Positions 57,192 to 64,000 of a stretch of DNA of 64,000 nucleotides are shown here, piece by piece. Each line of letters begins with the position of its first letter. Position 1 is the stretch's first letter. The notes under the pieces are model-generated. The model worked only from the letters and a program-made list of their open reading frames with translations, was not told the origin of the DNA and searched no databases. The position numbers and the translations under genes were made by a program. The DNA comes from Gilliamella sp. Lep-s35 (GTDB lineage Bacteria; Pseudomonadota; Gammaproteobacteria; Enterobacterales; Orbaceae), in NCBI RefSeq assembly GCF_009795845.1, contig NZ_WTEX01000002.1, positions 62,001-126,000 of the forward strand, written 5' to 3'.

Positions 57192-57608
57192 GTGTCACGC
57201 CGTTACATTGCTCGGGTGATGAAAGCTTTATTGCTGGTATCAAAATACACCGTTAAACGTTATCAATCTCACACTACGGAAGTGAATGAAACCGCCACAG
57301 AAAATCACCTGCAACGACAATTTGATGTTGGTGATAAAAAACAAATTGTTGTTGCGGATTTAACGTATATTCAAGTTAAGCAACGTTGGAACTATTTATG
57401 TGTTTTAGTGAACTTATCCGATAGGCAGATTGTCGGTTACCATGTTGGCCAACATAAAACAGCAGAGCTTGTTATGTCGGCATTAAGCCAAATTAAACTG
57501 CCATTATCGAATGCCTATTGGTATAATCATAAACGATTACATTCTTCGTTAGGCTACTTGCCTCCCGTTGAATTTAAAAAACACTTACCCCTTAATTTTT
57601 TTGTTTGA
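57192..57608 (+). pseudogene. IS3-family orfB fragment with internal deletion
   Basis: Starts inside the usual SRRYIARVMK helix region, continues to VVADLTYIQVKQRWNYLCVLVNLSDRQIVGY, given here as VVADLTYIQV and NYLCVLVNLSDRQIVGY, then jumps from SALSQIKLPLSN to the C-terminal WYNHKRLHSSLGYLPPVEF. The second catalytic Asp and the Glu are lost with the deleted middle. It is unrelated at sequence level to the intact IS3-family element at 48.5 kb. Confidence 0.85.
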
Positions 57609-57955
57609 AAATGTGTTGCCATTCCAATATCAAAAATGGCGAAATCATTCCCTCTATGGCTGGACTGGCTTTATATGCTAACTGTTCAAGGTCGAGTTTA
57701 TACAATTATGCGAGTTCAAGCGAAGAATTTAAGGATATGGTAGAACTTATTAAAGCACGCCAAGAAGTCGAGTTAATTAATAAAGGCTTAAAAGGCGAGT
57801 TTAACGCGAGTATTGCTAAATTGATGCTTGCTAATCATGGTTATTCTGAAAAGCAGATATTAGATCATCAATCTATGGGAAGTAGCATTACAGCCAAATC
57901 CAAATCAATGCGCATAGAACTAGTATCGCCACCATCAAAGGATTTAACCGCCTGA
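57605..57955 (+). pseudogene. Phage terminase small subunit-like gene, 5' end replaced by IS debris
   Basis: The part from IIPSMAGLALYANCSRSSLYNYA through LINKGLKGEFNASIAKLMLANHGYSEK looks like a phage DNA-packaging (terminase small subunit) protein of the type with GLTGEFNS and KLMLGNHGY motifs. The first 15 residues overlap the end of the IS3 fragment and are probably not original. It is a remnant of a prophage or satellite that now borders the IS cluster. Product identity is tentative. Confidence 0.55.
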
Positions 57956-58412
57956 CAAGCAAAGAGCATAAACTTGTTACCTGCTCAAGTTTTAGACGCT
58001 CAAATTGAGCCACTTCCTATAGAATTTAAATATCCGAAAATCCATTTAATATATAATCACTAGTAATTATATAGGTATCCACTCAGGTATCCAGTGAAAA
58101 GTATTTAATAAATGGATACCAATTTAATCATAAAAGCCAGTTAACAAGTTAGCGCACTCCAAGAACTTACTTAATAAATACGTACTAACTATAGTTATAT
58201 ATCTTTAGTTTCGTTAATATGCAATCTGATGAATTGGTACGCAGTAAGGTACGCACCGAAAACATACTTAACGAACAGCAACTAATAAAAGATAAAGATG
58301 ATCCAAATTTGGATGATAAAATAAGACAGGCGGTTATCTTTATTATGAAGACAGCTTATAATTATAGTCTTTTTTATGGGGGGTGAATTTAAAAAAGCCC
58401 GATAGGGTCTTA
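57956..58412. other. Intergenic region with short direct repeats
   Basis: No gene is called. Two pairs of 7-base direct repeats spaced 12 bases apart are seen: GGTATCC-ACTCA-GGTATCC near 58073 and GGTACGC-AGTAA-GGTACGC near 58236, with another GGATACC inverted near 58118. They could be protein-binding sites such as integrase or replication-protein sites. A 55-codon frame at 58219-58386 lacks a ribosome site and is not called. Confidence 0.45.
58388..58412 (-). terminator. Weak terminator after the 27-residue peptide gene
   Basis: On the minus strand AAGACCC and GGGCTT pair with one bulged base around TATC and are followed by six T. Confidence 0.5.
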
Positions 58413-58496
58413 TTATTTTGCTGATAAACGTGCTTTATGCTTTGAAGCAGCGCGACGGCTTAAATATTTATTGCTATTTTTTGCAAATGCTCTCAT
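58413..58496 (-). CDS. Small basic peptide of 27 residues
   Basis: The minus strand encodes MRAFAKNSNKYLSRRAASKH followed by KARLSAK. AGGG lies eight bases before the ATG and a hairpin with a T-run follows the stop, so it has the signals of an expressed gene despite its size. The peptide is strongly basic (10 Lys/Arg of 27) and could bind nucleic acid. I do not recognise a family with certainty. It is on the opposite strand from its island neighbours. Confidence 0.5.
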   Translation of the reverse strand: MRAFAKNSNKYLSRRAASKHKARLSAK

Positions 58497-58667
58497 TTAT
58501 TTACCCTAAAATGTTATTTTAATTCTGTAATTTTAACATAATTAAGTTGTATTCATATATATTCAGTTATATACTTTTAAATACAGGGTATTATTAGAAC
58601 CTGCATATCTATTAAATGGTCACCGTCAATTTATTTAAATGCGATTTTTATTTTAACGAGGCAATAA

Positions 58668-58880
58668 ATGCAAAATATCCAAGTAAATAGATATCCTGCG
58701 TTAAATAAAATTTTGTGGGACTATCAAGGGCAAACAATTCCAGAAGACGAAGCTTTCAAAATTTATGAAAGAAGATGGTGCTTTATTAAAGATGTAAAGC
58801 TTGCTGCCAACGAAAAGAAATTAATCCATAAACTTATTAAAGAGTATGGAAATGGCTATTTCCTACCTACGTGCGTTTAG
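58668..58880 (+). CDS. Small protein upstream of AbiEii-like gene
   Basis: A 70-residue protein of unknown family, starting MQNIQVNRYPALNKILWDYQ and containing ERRWCFIKDVKLAANEKKLI. ACGAGG lies before the ATG. Its stop is three bases before the nucleotidyltransferase gene, so they are certainly co-transcribed. By position it could be the antitoxin or a regulatory partner, but it is much shorter than AbiEi antitoxins and shows no DNA-binding motif I recognise. Confidence 0.65.
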   Translation: MQNIQVNRYPALNKILWDYQGQTIPEDEAFKIYERRWCFIKDVKLAANEKKLIHKLIKEYGNGYFLPTCV

Positions 58881-58883
58881 TTT

Positions 58884-59585
58884 ATGTCATATAAGTTAAC
58901 TCATCATCAAATAATAGACCATTTATTAAATAATTTTAATGTCGATTTTTTAGTTGACAACAATATTTATTTTGGTGGCGGAACTCGAATAGCATTAGAA
59001 TTAAATGAGTTTAGGGAATCAATTGATATAGATTTATTGTGCCCTACTATTGAATCCTACAGAGCAGTAAGAAATACAGTAACATCAGATAGTTTAGGAT
59101 TGTTGGTGAAAAGAGAATTTCAATATATTAGAGAGATATCTTTTGACCGTTATGCTGTACGTGCGTTTATTAAAGAAAATCCAAAGCCCATAAAACTTGA
59201 AATTGTTAGCTTTGAAAAATATCAGTTAACAGGAAAACAAGATAAATTATTTCCTATACCATATTTAGATAAAGAGAGCTGTTTCTACACTAAGCTTTTA
59301 GCTAATGCCGACAGAGCCACACAACCACCCTATAAAGATATCATTGATATTTTATTTATGCTCCATTGTTGGGGAAGTATACCTCAATCTGCCTTATTAA
59401 ATGCAAAGATGATTTATGGCAATAGCATTATAAATGGGTTAAAGATAGCGGCTAATGATATAGAAAAAAATAAAGATAAATATTCAACGAATTGTATTAA
59501 TTTAGGTATATCTGAACAAAATATAAACATCATACTAAATGATAGCTTAAATAAACTTTTATCCTATCTAGAAAACCAAAAGTAA
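58884..59585 (+). CDS. AbiEii/AbiGii toxin-family nucleotidyltransferase
   Basis: A 233-residue protein of the nucleotidyltransferase fold. The motif YFGGGTRIALELNEFRESIDIDLL combines the GG-T loop and the Asp-x-Asp metal site used by AbiEii-type toxins. Further landmarks are PIKLEIVSFEKY and YLDKESCFYTKLLANADR and the KDIIDILFML helix. AbiE systems are type IV toxin-antitoxin and phage-exclusion modules; this one lacks a recognisable AbiEi and is paired with a 70-residue protein. It lies in the mobile island. Confidence 0.8.
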   Translation: MSYKLTHHQIIDHLLNNFNVDFLVDNNIYFGGGTRIALELNEFRESIDIDLLCPTIESYRAVRNTVTSDSLGLLVKREFQYIREISFDRYAVRAFIKENPKPIKLEIVSFEKYQLTGKQDKLFPIPYLDKESCFYTKLLANADRATQPPYKDIIDILFMLHCWGSIPQSALLNAKMIYGNSIINGLKIAANDIEKNKDKYSTNCINLGISEQNINIILNDSLNKLLSYLENQK

Positions 59586-59730
59586 CCAATCACCCTATTC
59601 CATGTATATAAACACAGTGCTATAATGTACCTAACTGTATATTACTGTATTATTTGCGTCTAGGCTGATCCCCGAACATTCGCAACCCTAGCGAACTGGC
59701 GCAAATATCTATTAGGGGCGTGAGGGGCGT

Positions 59731-60681
59731 ATGAATCATTCTAAATTACTGACATTAAAAAGATATGTGACCTTATCAGAGGCTGCTGAACGATTAACTA
59801 GATTATTTGGGGAATCAGTTACAGTTATTGATATTTTAGAGTGGGTTTTAGATAAGAAAATAGTTTTATCGGTTAAATTTCCTTATGGAGTAAAAGTAAT
59901 TGCTTGTAAATACGGGGAGCATAGGCAGCTACAAAGTGATTTCGATAGAATGATATTTGGAATGTTTCATGCTCCCAAAGAGCTTAGAAATGAACATTCA
60001 AGAAATACAGAAGAATATAAAAAATTAGAGATGGAATATTTAAAGGATCGATATAAACATCTGCTTTCTAATCTACAAGAAAAATATGAAAATGAACAGC
60101 CAGATATATATCAAGAATATTTAAAATATAAAGACAAATTCACATTTGATTTTTATATGGAAGAGCTAGTTTTAGTTACAAAAGGAACTATTGGTAAATC
60201 ATTTTATTTAGATAAGGATATTTATGATTTTCCTTTGGTAGGAACAGAAAGAGCTTGGATTGAAAATCTTATTTCTTCATTAAAACAGCATACTGTAGTT
60301 GAACGATTTGGGATTGATGGTAGCTTTCTTCTCGATGAAGATGGAAATATTTTAAGTCTTAGAGAGCGGTTTGAGAATAGCCCAGAAGATTATCCTGCAG
60401 ATAATTTACCAGAGGATCATGAGTTGGTTATTACGACCAAGCATTTATTAGAGTTTGAACAGTCTTTAATGGGAAATGATGATAGTATTGACTATAAATA
60501 TTCACAATTATTACTTGCTTCAATATTGAAAATTTTGAAAGAATCTAGCCCTAAAAAATGGACTCAAGGGGAGTTATCTGATTTGATTTCAGAACAATCA
60601 CAATTCAAGGGATTAGGAAAAAGGAAAATTGATTCTTTCTTTTCTCAATGTAATAAATTATTAGATAATTCAATAAAATAG
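59731..60681 (+). CDS. Hypothetical island protein, 316 residues
   Basis: Not recognised. The N-terminus (LKRYVTLSEAAERLTRLFGE) looks like a helix-turn-helix or excisionase-type domain, common in proteins of satellites and islands. The middle is rich in Lys/Glu/Tyr and may be helical. The C-terminus (WTQGELSDLISEQSQFKGLG, then KRKIDSFFSQCNKLL) could be a second small helical domain. GGGGCGTGAGGGGCGT precedes the ATG. It is followed by a near-palindromic operator candidate and alpA. Confidence 0.65.
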   Translation: MNHSKLLTLKRYVTLSEAAERLTRLFGESVTVIDILEWVLDKKIVLSVKFPYGVKVIACKYGEHRQLQSDFDRMIFGMFHAPKELRNEHSRNTEEYKKLEMEYLKDRYKHLLSNLQEKYENEQPDIYQEYLKYKDKFTFDFYMEELVLVTKGTIGKSFYLDKDIYDFPLVGTERAWIENLISSLKQHTVVERFGIDGSFLLDEDGNILSLRERFENSPEDYPADNLPEDHELVITTKHLLEFEQSLMGNDDSIDYKYSQLLLASILKILKESSPKKWTQGELSDLISEQSQFKGLGKRKIDSFFSQCNKLLDNSIK

Positions 60682-60693
60682 GCTACTAATATT

Positions 60694-60723
60694 TTGCATG
60701 CAAAAATTTAATTTTGTGTGCAA
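60694..60723. promoter_or_regulatory. Near-palindromic operator candidate upstream of alpA
   Basis: TTGCATGCAAAA and TTTTGTGTGCAA, separated by six bases, form an almost perfect palindrome (two mismatches) 63 bases before the alpA start. A phage-type repressor site is plausible but unproven. Confidence 0.5.
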
Positions 60724-60785
60724 TGATATATTTTATTAACAGTTATATCCTTTACCTGTCTTTAAACATCAGGAGAATATAACTA

Positions 60786-60986
60786 ATGACCAGTCAAATC
60801 CTATCCAAAAAAGAAGTAAAAGCCTTACTTCACTTCAAAAGTGACACTAGCCTTTATACGCTAGAACGGAAAGATGAGACCTTTCCCCAAAGAATCAGAA
60901 TAGGTTTGCGCCGTGTTGGCTATCGAGCTGATGAGATTTACTCTTGGCTTGAATCTCGCAGAGTAGAACGTCGCGAGGTAACATAA
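60786..60986 (+). CDS. AlpA-family phage regulatory protein
   Basis: A 66-residue MerR-like winged helix protein: ILSKKEVKALLHFKSDTSLY, then ERKDETFPQRIRIGLRRVGY and RADEIYSWLESRR. AlpA proteins activate integrase or excision genes in P4-like satellites. AGGAG lies before the ATG. It begins a chain of small co-directional genes; its stop overlaps the next start. Confidence 0.88.
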   Translation: MTSQILSKKEVKALLHFKSDTSLYTLERKDETFPQRIRIGLRRVGYRADEIYSWLESRRVERREVT

Positions 60987-61399
60987 TGGTGATAAAACAA
61001 AACCCTCTATATCGTGAAATAATCGAGGGCTTAGATTGGAGCTTAGACGCTTCCAATCATAGCCAATCTGATTATAAAAAGCCACCTAAAAAGCCGAGAG
61101 CTTATCTATTAATTGCGTGTACTGGTGACAATGGTATTACCGAAAATGAGATATTGCGCACCTGTAGGCTTTCTAGCGGTAGAAATTACTGTTCAGAACT
61201 AGAAAGAAAGTTAGGCATCACATTAAAGCGCATGGATGAACCTAATACCGACGGAATAGGCTCACACTATCGCTATTACCTAGCCAATAAGGAAGATGCT
61301 CAAAAGGTGGTTAATCTGATTCTTAGTTATGAAAATAGCTTATTAACTGAATCGGATATCAGCCAAATTTTAGCACTTTATCCAAGTAAAGCAGCTTAA
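60986..61399 (+). CDS. Hypothetical satellite/prophage protein
   Basis: A 137-residue protein of unknown function, starting one base inside the alpA stop (TAATG). The stretch PRAYLLIACTGDNGITENEI then LRTCRLSSGRNYCSELERKLGI looks like a winged-helix domain that discriminates or binds DNA. The ATG has an AGGT-like ribosome site inside alpA. No catalytic motif is seen. Confidence 0.65.
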   Translation: MVIKQNPLYREIIEGLDWSLDASNHSQSDYKKPPKKPRAYLLIACTGDNGITENEILRTCRLSSGRNYCSELERKLGITLKRMDEPNTDGIGSHYRYYLANKEDAQKVVNLILSYENSLLTESDISQILALYPSKAA

Positions 61400-61498
61400 T
61401 TAATTGATTTTATAGCAAAGCTCATTTTTGAGCCGACGGAATCCCTTTGCCTAAATTTAGCCAAATGGGGAATAAATAGACAGATTAGGAATAAAACA

Positions 61499-62059
61499 AT
61501 GACAGATTTTAATAATTTAGTACCAGTAACAGAAACGCAATTAAACGGCAAATTACAGCAAACAGTTAGCGCAAAGGCTTTACATAATTACTTAAAAGTA
61601 GGAAATGATTTTTCAACATGGATAAAGGGAAGAATAAAAGAATATGGACTTATTAAAAATGATGATTTTTTAATCTTTGATTCATCAGAATTCAGGAATC
61701 AAAGTACAAATAATGAACAACAAATAAAATGGACAACTAAGCGAGGTGGAGATCGTAAAAGTACAGATTACATCCTTACAATCGGAACCGCTAAAGAATT
61801 AGCAATTTTAAATCTCTATCAAGCAGATATTCCAACACACCATTTACTACAAGCTGAGAACCATTTTGAAGAACTACAGCAATCTATTCTATATGGAATA
61901 GGTGCGATTGGTAACCTGATGTTTTGGGCTAGTGAAAATGAGAGTTATTCCGAGCAGAACCTTAAAAGTGATATGCGCGATATTGGCTATTTACTAGCAC
62001 AATTAAGGGATGTTGCCTGTTTCGCTTCAAATCAAATTAACCTACTTGATGCTACATAA
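61499..62059 (+). CDS. AntA/AntB antirepressor-family protein
   Basis: A 186-residue protein with the AntA/AntB antirepressor domain: TVSAKALHNYLKVGNDFSTW, then IKGRIKEYGLIKNDDF and GDRKSTDYILTIGTAKELAI. Such proteins in phage P1 and many prophages counter the lysogenic repressor. A polar C-terminal part follows. A small hairpin (AGCTCA-TTTT-TGAGC near 61420) lies in the 99-base spacer upstream. This supports a phage or satellite origin of the island. Confidence 0.88.
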   Translation: MTDFNNLVPVTETQLNGKLQQTVSAKALHNYLKVGNDFSTWIKGRIKEYGLIKNDDFLIFDSSEFRNQSTNNEQQIKWTTKRGGDRKSTDYILTIGTAKELAILNLYQADIPTHHLLQAENHFEELQQSILYGIGAIGNLMFWASENESYSEQNLKSDMRDIGYLLAQLRDVACFASNQINLLDAT

Positions 62060-62081
62060 AACCGTAAGGGAGGTAAATAGT

Positions 62082-62300
62082 ATGTTGAAAACGAATTATA
62101 AAGAAAAAAGTAATCGTGAAACCAAACTATTTAAATTCTATGACCTTACTACTGCTAAAGTATTTGAGGCTTTAGCTTTTACAGAACAACAAGCTAGAAA
62201 AAGTCTAGGCAAATCATCCCTTATCTTTATTGCCAGAATTCGCTTATATCCAGTTATTGAAGACACTAGAAGCTTTGGAGGTTATCACTATGGGCAATAA
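62082..62300 (+). CDS. Small Icd-like/Ash-like phage protein
   Basis: A 72-residue protein; the ATG at 62082 follows GGGAGG at good distance. The C-terminal pattern SLGKSSLIFIARIRLYPVIE resembles host cell division inhibitor Icd-like proteins and related Ash proteins of P1/P4-like elements. The match is from memory of that motif only, so the family call is tentative. It overlaps the next gene by 11 bases. Confidence 0.55.
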   Translation: MLKTNYKEKSNRETKLFKFYDLTTAKVFEALAFTEQQARKSLGKSSLIFIARIRLYPVIEDTRSFGGYHYGQ

Positions 62301-62523
62301 TAACTTTCAGATAATAAATAACATCGAAGCAAAACTTATTCAAGTTCGGAGCATGGCTAAAATTGCCTTAGATAATACTAACTATAAGTGCGCAGGATAT
62401 GACGAGCCTTTTATCGAACAAGCCGATATGAGTAATTTACTGTGGGTTATCGCTGATTTAGTAGAGCAAGCTTTTGATGAGTTACAAGGGTACGGGTTAA
62501 CAGAGGATAATAATAATGGCTAA
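62290..62523 (+). CDS. Hypothetical satellite protein, 77 residues
   Basis: Starts at ATG 62290 behind GGAGG. The protein reads MGNNNFQIINNIEAKLIQVR and later FIEQADMSNLLWVIADLVEQAFDEL in shorter pieces (ADMSNLLWVIADLVEQAFDE); it looks all-helical and acidic. No family is recognised. It overlaps both neighbours by a few bases, as in a compact phage operon. Confidence 0.65.
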   Translation: MGNNNFQIINNIEAKLIQVRSMAKIALDNTNYKCAGYDEPFIEQADMSNLLWVIADLVEQAFDELQGYGLTEDNNNG

Positions 62524-62737
62524 TATCTCACTGGACGCAATAAATACTATCAATACAAAACTAGGACAAGCCAACACTATCACCACGCTTTTAATGGTGG
62601 ATTGTGATTCGGATATGCCAATTAATGATGAGTTACGCGCCTACGCCCTTGATGCTGTATCAGATTTAATTAACGATTCTAAAAAGCTATTTAGAAGCGA
62701 AACCGAGCGCAAGGAGGCAAAGAATGAAAGAGTTTGA
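62516..62737 (+). CDS. Hypothetical satellite protein, 73 residues
   Basis: Helical, acidic small protein (MANISLDAINTINTKLGQAN, DELRAYALDAVSDLINDSKK) with a basic tail. It resembles the preceding gene in having a pattern of N-terminal helix, then central D/E patch, then helix, so the two may be diverged duplicates. Function unknown. Overlaps both neighbours. Confidence 0.65.
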   Translation: MANISLDAINTINTKLGQANTITTLLMVDCDSDMPINDELRAYALDAVSDLINDSKKLFRSETERKEAKNERV

Positions 62738-62915
62738 TTTTGTCCATAACGATGACGGCACTATTACCGCATTAAGGCTTAAAAATGGCAAATATGTAGC
62801 GCTACTTTCTTTTGGCAAGGATGAAATCCCTAACTTACTCGCCGATGTCACCAAGCGACTACCGCCCGAAGTTAGGCGATACATGACACAAATTAAGGGG
62901 GTAAATCATGGATAA
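62724..62915 (+). CDS. Hypothetical satellite protein, 63 residues
   Basis: A small protein starting MKEFDFVHNDDGTITALRLK and ending LPPEVRRYMTQIKGVNHG. AAGGAGG lies before the ATG. It has a beta-rich first half (DDGTITALRLKNGKYVALL). No family is recognised. Confidence 0.65.
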   Translation: MKEFDFVHNDDGTITALRLKNGKYVALLSFGKDEIPNLLADVTKRLPPEVRRYMTQIKGVNHG

Positions 62916-63282
62916 TCAGCAAGAAGTAACAGCAATTCATCATAGTATCGTTGATTCTACCATGGCGATTATCGCAGGCTTATTTTTAATTGAGCAAATT
63001 AATAAAAATGATGCCAAGGTGTTTATTCATGAGGATATCAAGATTGATATTGATAAAGATTTAATTGTTTTAGGGTTAAAAGTTAGTCTTGAAGAATGCT
63101 TGATTGAAGACTTTGGCGAAAGTGAGGGGTTAAATCGTACCTATGGACTATTAAAAAAGATGTACGCCGAAAGTGATGATAAACCTATGGCACTAACACA
63201 ATTCGGGCAAGAAATGCTTGCAACGTTATTTATTGATTTAGCCGAAGATATCAAAGCTGAATCTAACGCAATAATTCATTAA
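62908..63282 (+). CDS. Hypothetical satellite protein, 124 residues
   Basis: Acidic 124-residue protein (VDSTMAIIAGLFLIEQINKN, DIDKDLIVLGLKVSLEECLI) without membrane segments that look secure. GGGGG precedes the ATG, which overlaps the previous gene. It directly precedes the primase gene. Function unknown. Confidence 0.65.
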   Translation: MDNQQEVTAIHHSIVDSTMAIIAGLFLIEQINKNDAKVFIHEDIKIDIDKDLIVLGLKVSLEECLIEDFGESEGLNRTYGLLKKMYAESDDKPMALTQFGQEMLATLFIDLAEDIKAESNAIIH

Positions 63283-63293
63283 GAGGGGATGTA

Positions 63294-64000
63294 ATGAGAA
63301 TCAATGAAATTACAGCCCAAGCTGTAGGTAAATGGGATTATATCTTTCAATCATTAGGTATTGAGGTGGGTAATGGCAAACATTGCCCCTGCCCTGTCTG
63401 TGGGGGTAAAGATAGATTTAGATTTGATAATCAAAATGGTAGAGGTACTTACATCTGTAACCAGTGCGGTAGTGGTGACGGCTTAGAGCTTATCAAAAAC
63501 TATTATTACTGTGACGCTAAAGAAGCATCGAGTAAAGTAGCGGAGTGTTTAAATCTGTCTAATCCGAATAACAAAATACGGGAAAATCTCGCATTTAGGA
63601 ATATAGATTCCGAACAATTGCATAATAATAACATACCAGATAATCCCGTATGTAAAAAGGTTGAGTATTTGCTATCTAAAGCAACATTAGGGCAATCAGA
63701 TTACCTGACCAAGAAAGGGTTAACCTTTGATTTACCCTTGTTAGATAACGGGCGCATTTTTGCGCCTATGCTGAATCTTCATAATGAATACGCAGGCGGT
63801 CAATTTATTGAGCTAGACGGCAGCAAGCACTTAATGAAAAGCTCAAGCAAAAAAGGGGCTTTTATTTTAGCCACCTCAATTTTGAGTAGACCTGCCGAGG
63901 TGTGCGCAAATTTGCTCACACATAATGAAATTATTATCTGTGAGGGTTTGGCTACAGGGATATCGATAGCGGAATTCCGCCAACAGTCTACTGTTATATC
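63294..64000 (+). CDS. P4-type zinc-finger primase, 3' end missing
   Basis: The frame opens at ATG 63294 (MRINEITAQAVGKWDYIFQS) behind GAGGGG and runs off the window. The N-terminal zinc finger is HCPCPVCGGKDRFRFDNQNG with ICNQCGSGDGLELI, a CPxC...CxxC arrangement typical of phage P4 alpha-type and related primases. Further on, EIIICEGLATGISIAEF looks like the toprim-like glutamate motif of the primase core. In complete proteins a helicase domain usually follows. It is the replication gene of the satellite or prophage. Confidence 0.88.
   Translation, partial: MRINEITAQAVGKWDYIFQSLGIEVGNGKHCPCPVCGGKDRFRFDNQNGRGTYICNQCGSGDGLELIKNYYYCDAKEASSKVAECLNLSNPNNKIRENLAFRNIDSEQLHNNNIPDNPVCKKVEYLLSKATLGQSDYLTKKGLTFDLPLLDNGRIFAPMLNLHNEYAGGQFIELDGSKHLMKSSSKKGAFILATSILSRPAEVCANLLTHNEIIICEGLATGISIAEFRQQSTVI

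Noticed and set aside
58219-58386. 55-codon plus-strand frame in the island
   Set aside because: No ribosome site and low-complexity charged sequence; could be chance.
1-64000. CRISPR arrays, rRNA and tRNA genes
   Set aside because: No regularly spaced repeats or tRNA/rRNA-like segments were recognised; a covariance search would be needed to exclude a divergent tRNA.

Overview
The window is low-GC gammaproteobacterial chromosome. Its housekeeping genes look like those of Enterobacteriales relatives (MurC, FtsZ, LpxC, Ffh, GalU, TyrB, GlnD, Zwf), but they sit in small, rearranged gene blocks and are AT-rich. This best fits the family Orbaceae, for example a Gilliamella-like insect gut symbiont. 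That assignment is an inference from protein character and composition; no rRNA is present to confirm it. I found no rRNA, tRNA or CRISPR array.

Layout. 1-6.5 kb is the distal end of the division/cell-wall cluster: murC (cut by the window edge), ddlB, ftsQ, ftsA, ftsZ, lpxC. 6.5-24.5 kb holds yfbR, pgi, the general PTS operon ptsH-ptsI-crr (minus strand), a lipoprotein, ygfB, pepP, tonB with a Fur box, ispB, rhtA, ffh, ridA, tyrB, a small entericidin-like lipoprotein, a secreted lectin/adhesin-like gene that appears to be switched off by a heptanucleotide repeat, a DUF2569 membrane protein and galU. 24.5-43 kb holds glnD, an EamA exporter, an mprF/acvB-virJ pair for lysyl-phosphatidylglycerol metabolism, an HD hydrolase, an ACT/UPF0210 pair, nrdR-ribD, hemW, yeaD, rplY with a leader RNA, and zwf-pgl. 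43.5-48.5 kb is a sugar or polyol PTS locus: IIA, IIB, galactitol-type IIC, a PRD-type activator and a class II aldolase.

The most interesting stretch is 49.8-55.7 kb. It is a compact minus-strand RiPP operon: a 54-residue precursor with a GG leader and a 12-residue core made of three aromatic-X-Arg triplets, a radical SAM/SPASM maturase, an HlyD-type adaptor, a C39-peptidase ABC exporter and an exported two-motif aspartic protease. It resembles the Xye-type cyclophane (triceptide) systems and is probably a secreted cross-linked peptide antibiotic. The operon is bracketed by a 255-bp direct repeat made of the aldolase 3' end plus a small IS481-derived MITE. One repeat copy carries a clean IS3-family insertion and the other still shows the empty target site. 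Broken IS481 and IS3 pieces fill the right flank.

57.6-64 kb is a mobile island: a truncated terminase-like gene, a 27-residue basic peptide gene, an AbiEii-type nucleotidyltransferase with a small partner, then a chain of tightly packed small genes in the style of a P4-like satellite or prophage (AlpA regulator, AntA/AntB antirepressor, Icd-like protein, several unknowns). It ends in a zinc-finger primase gene that runs off the window. No integrase or attachment site is visible.
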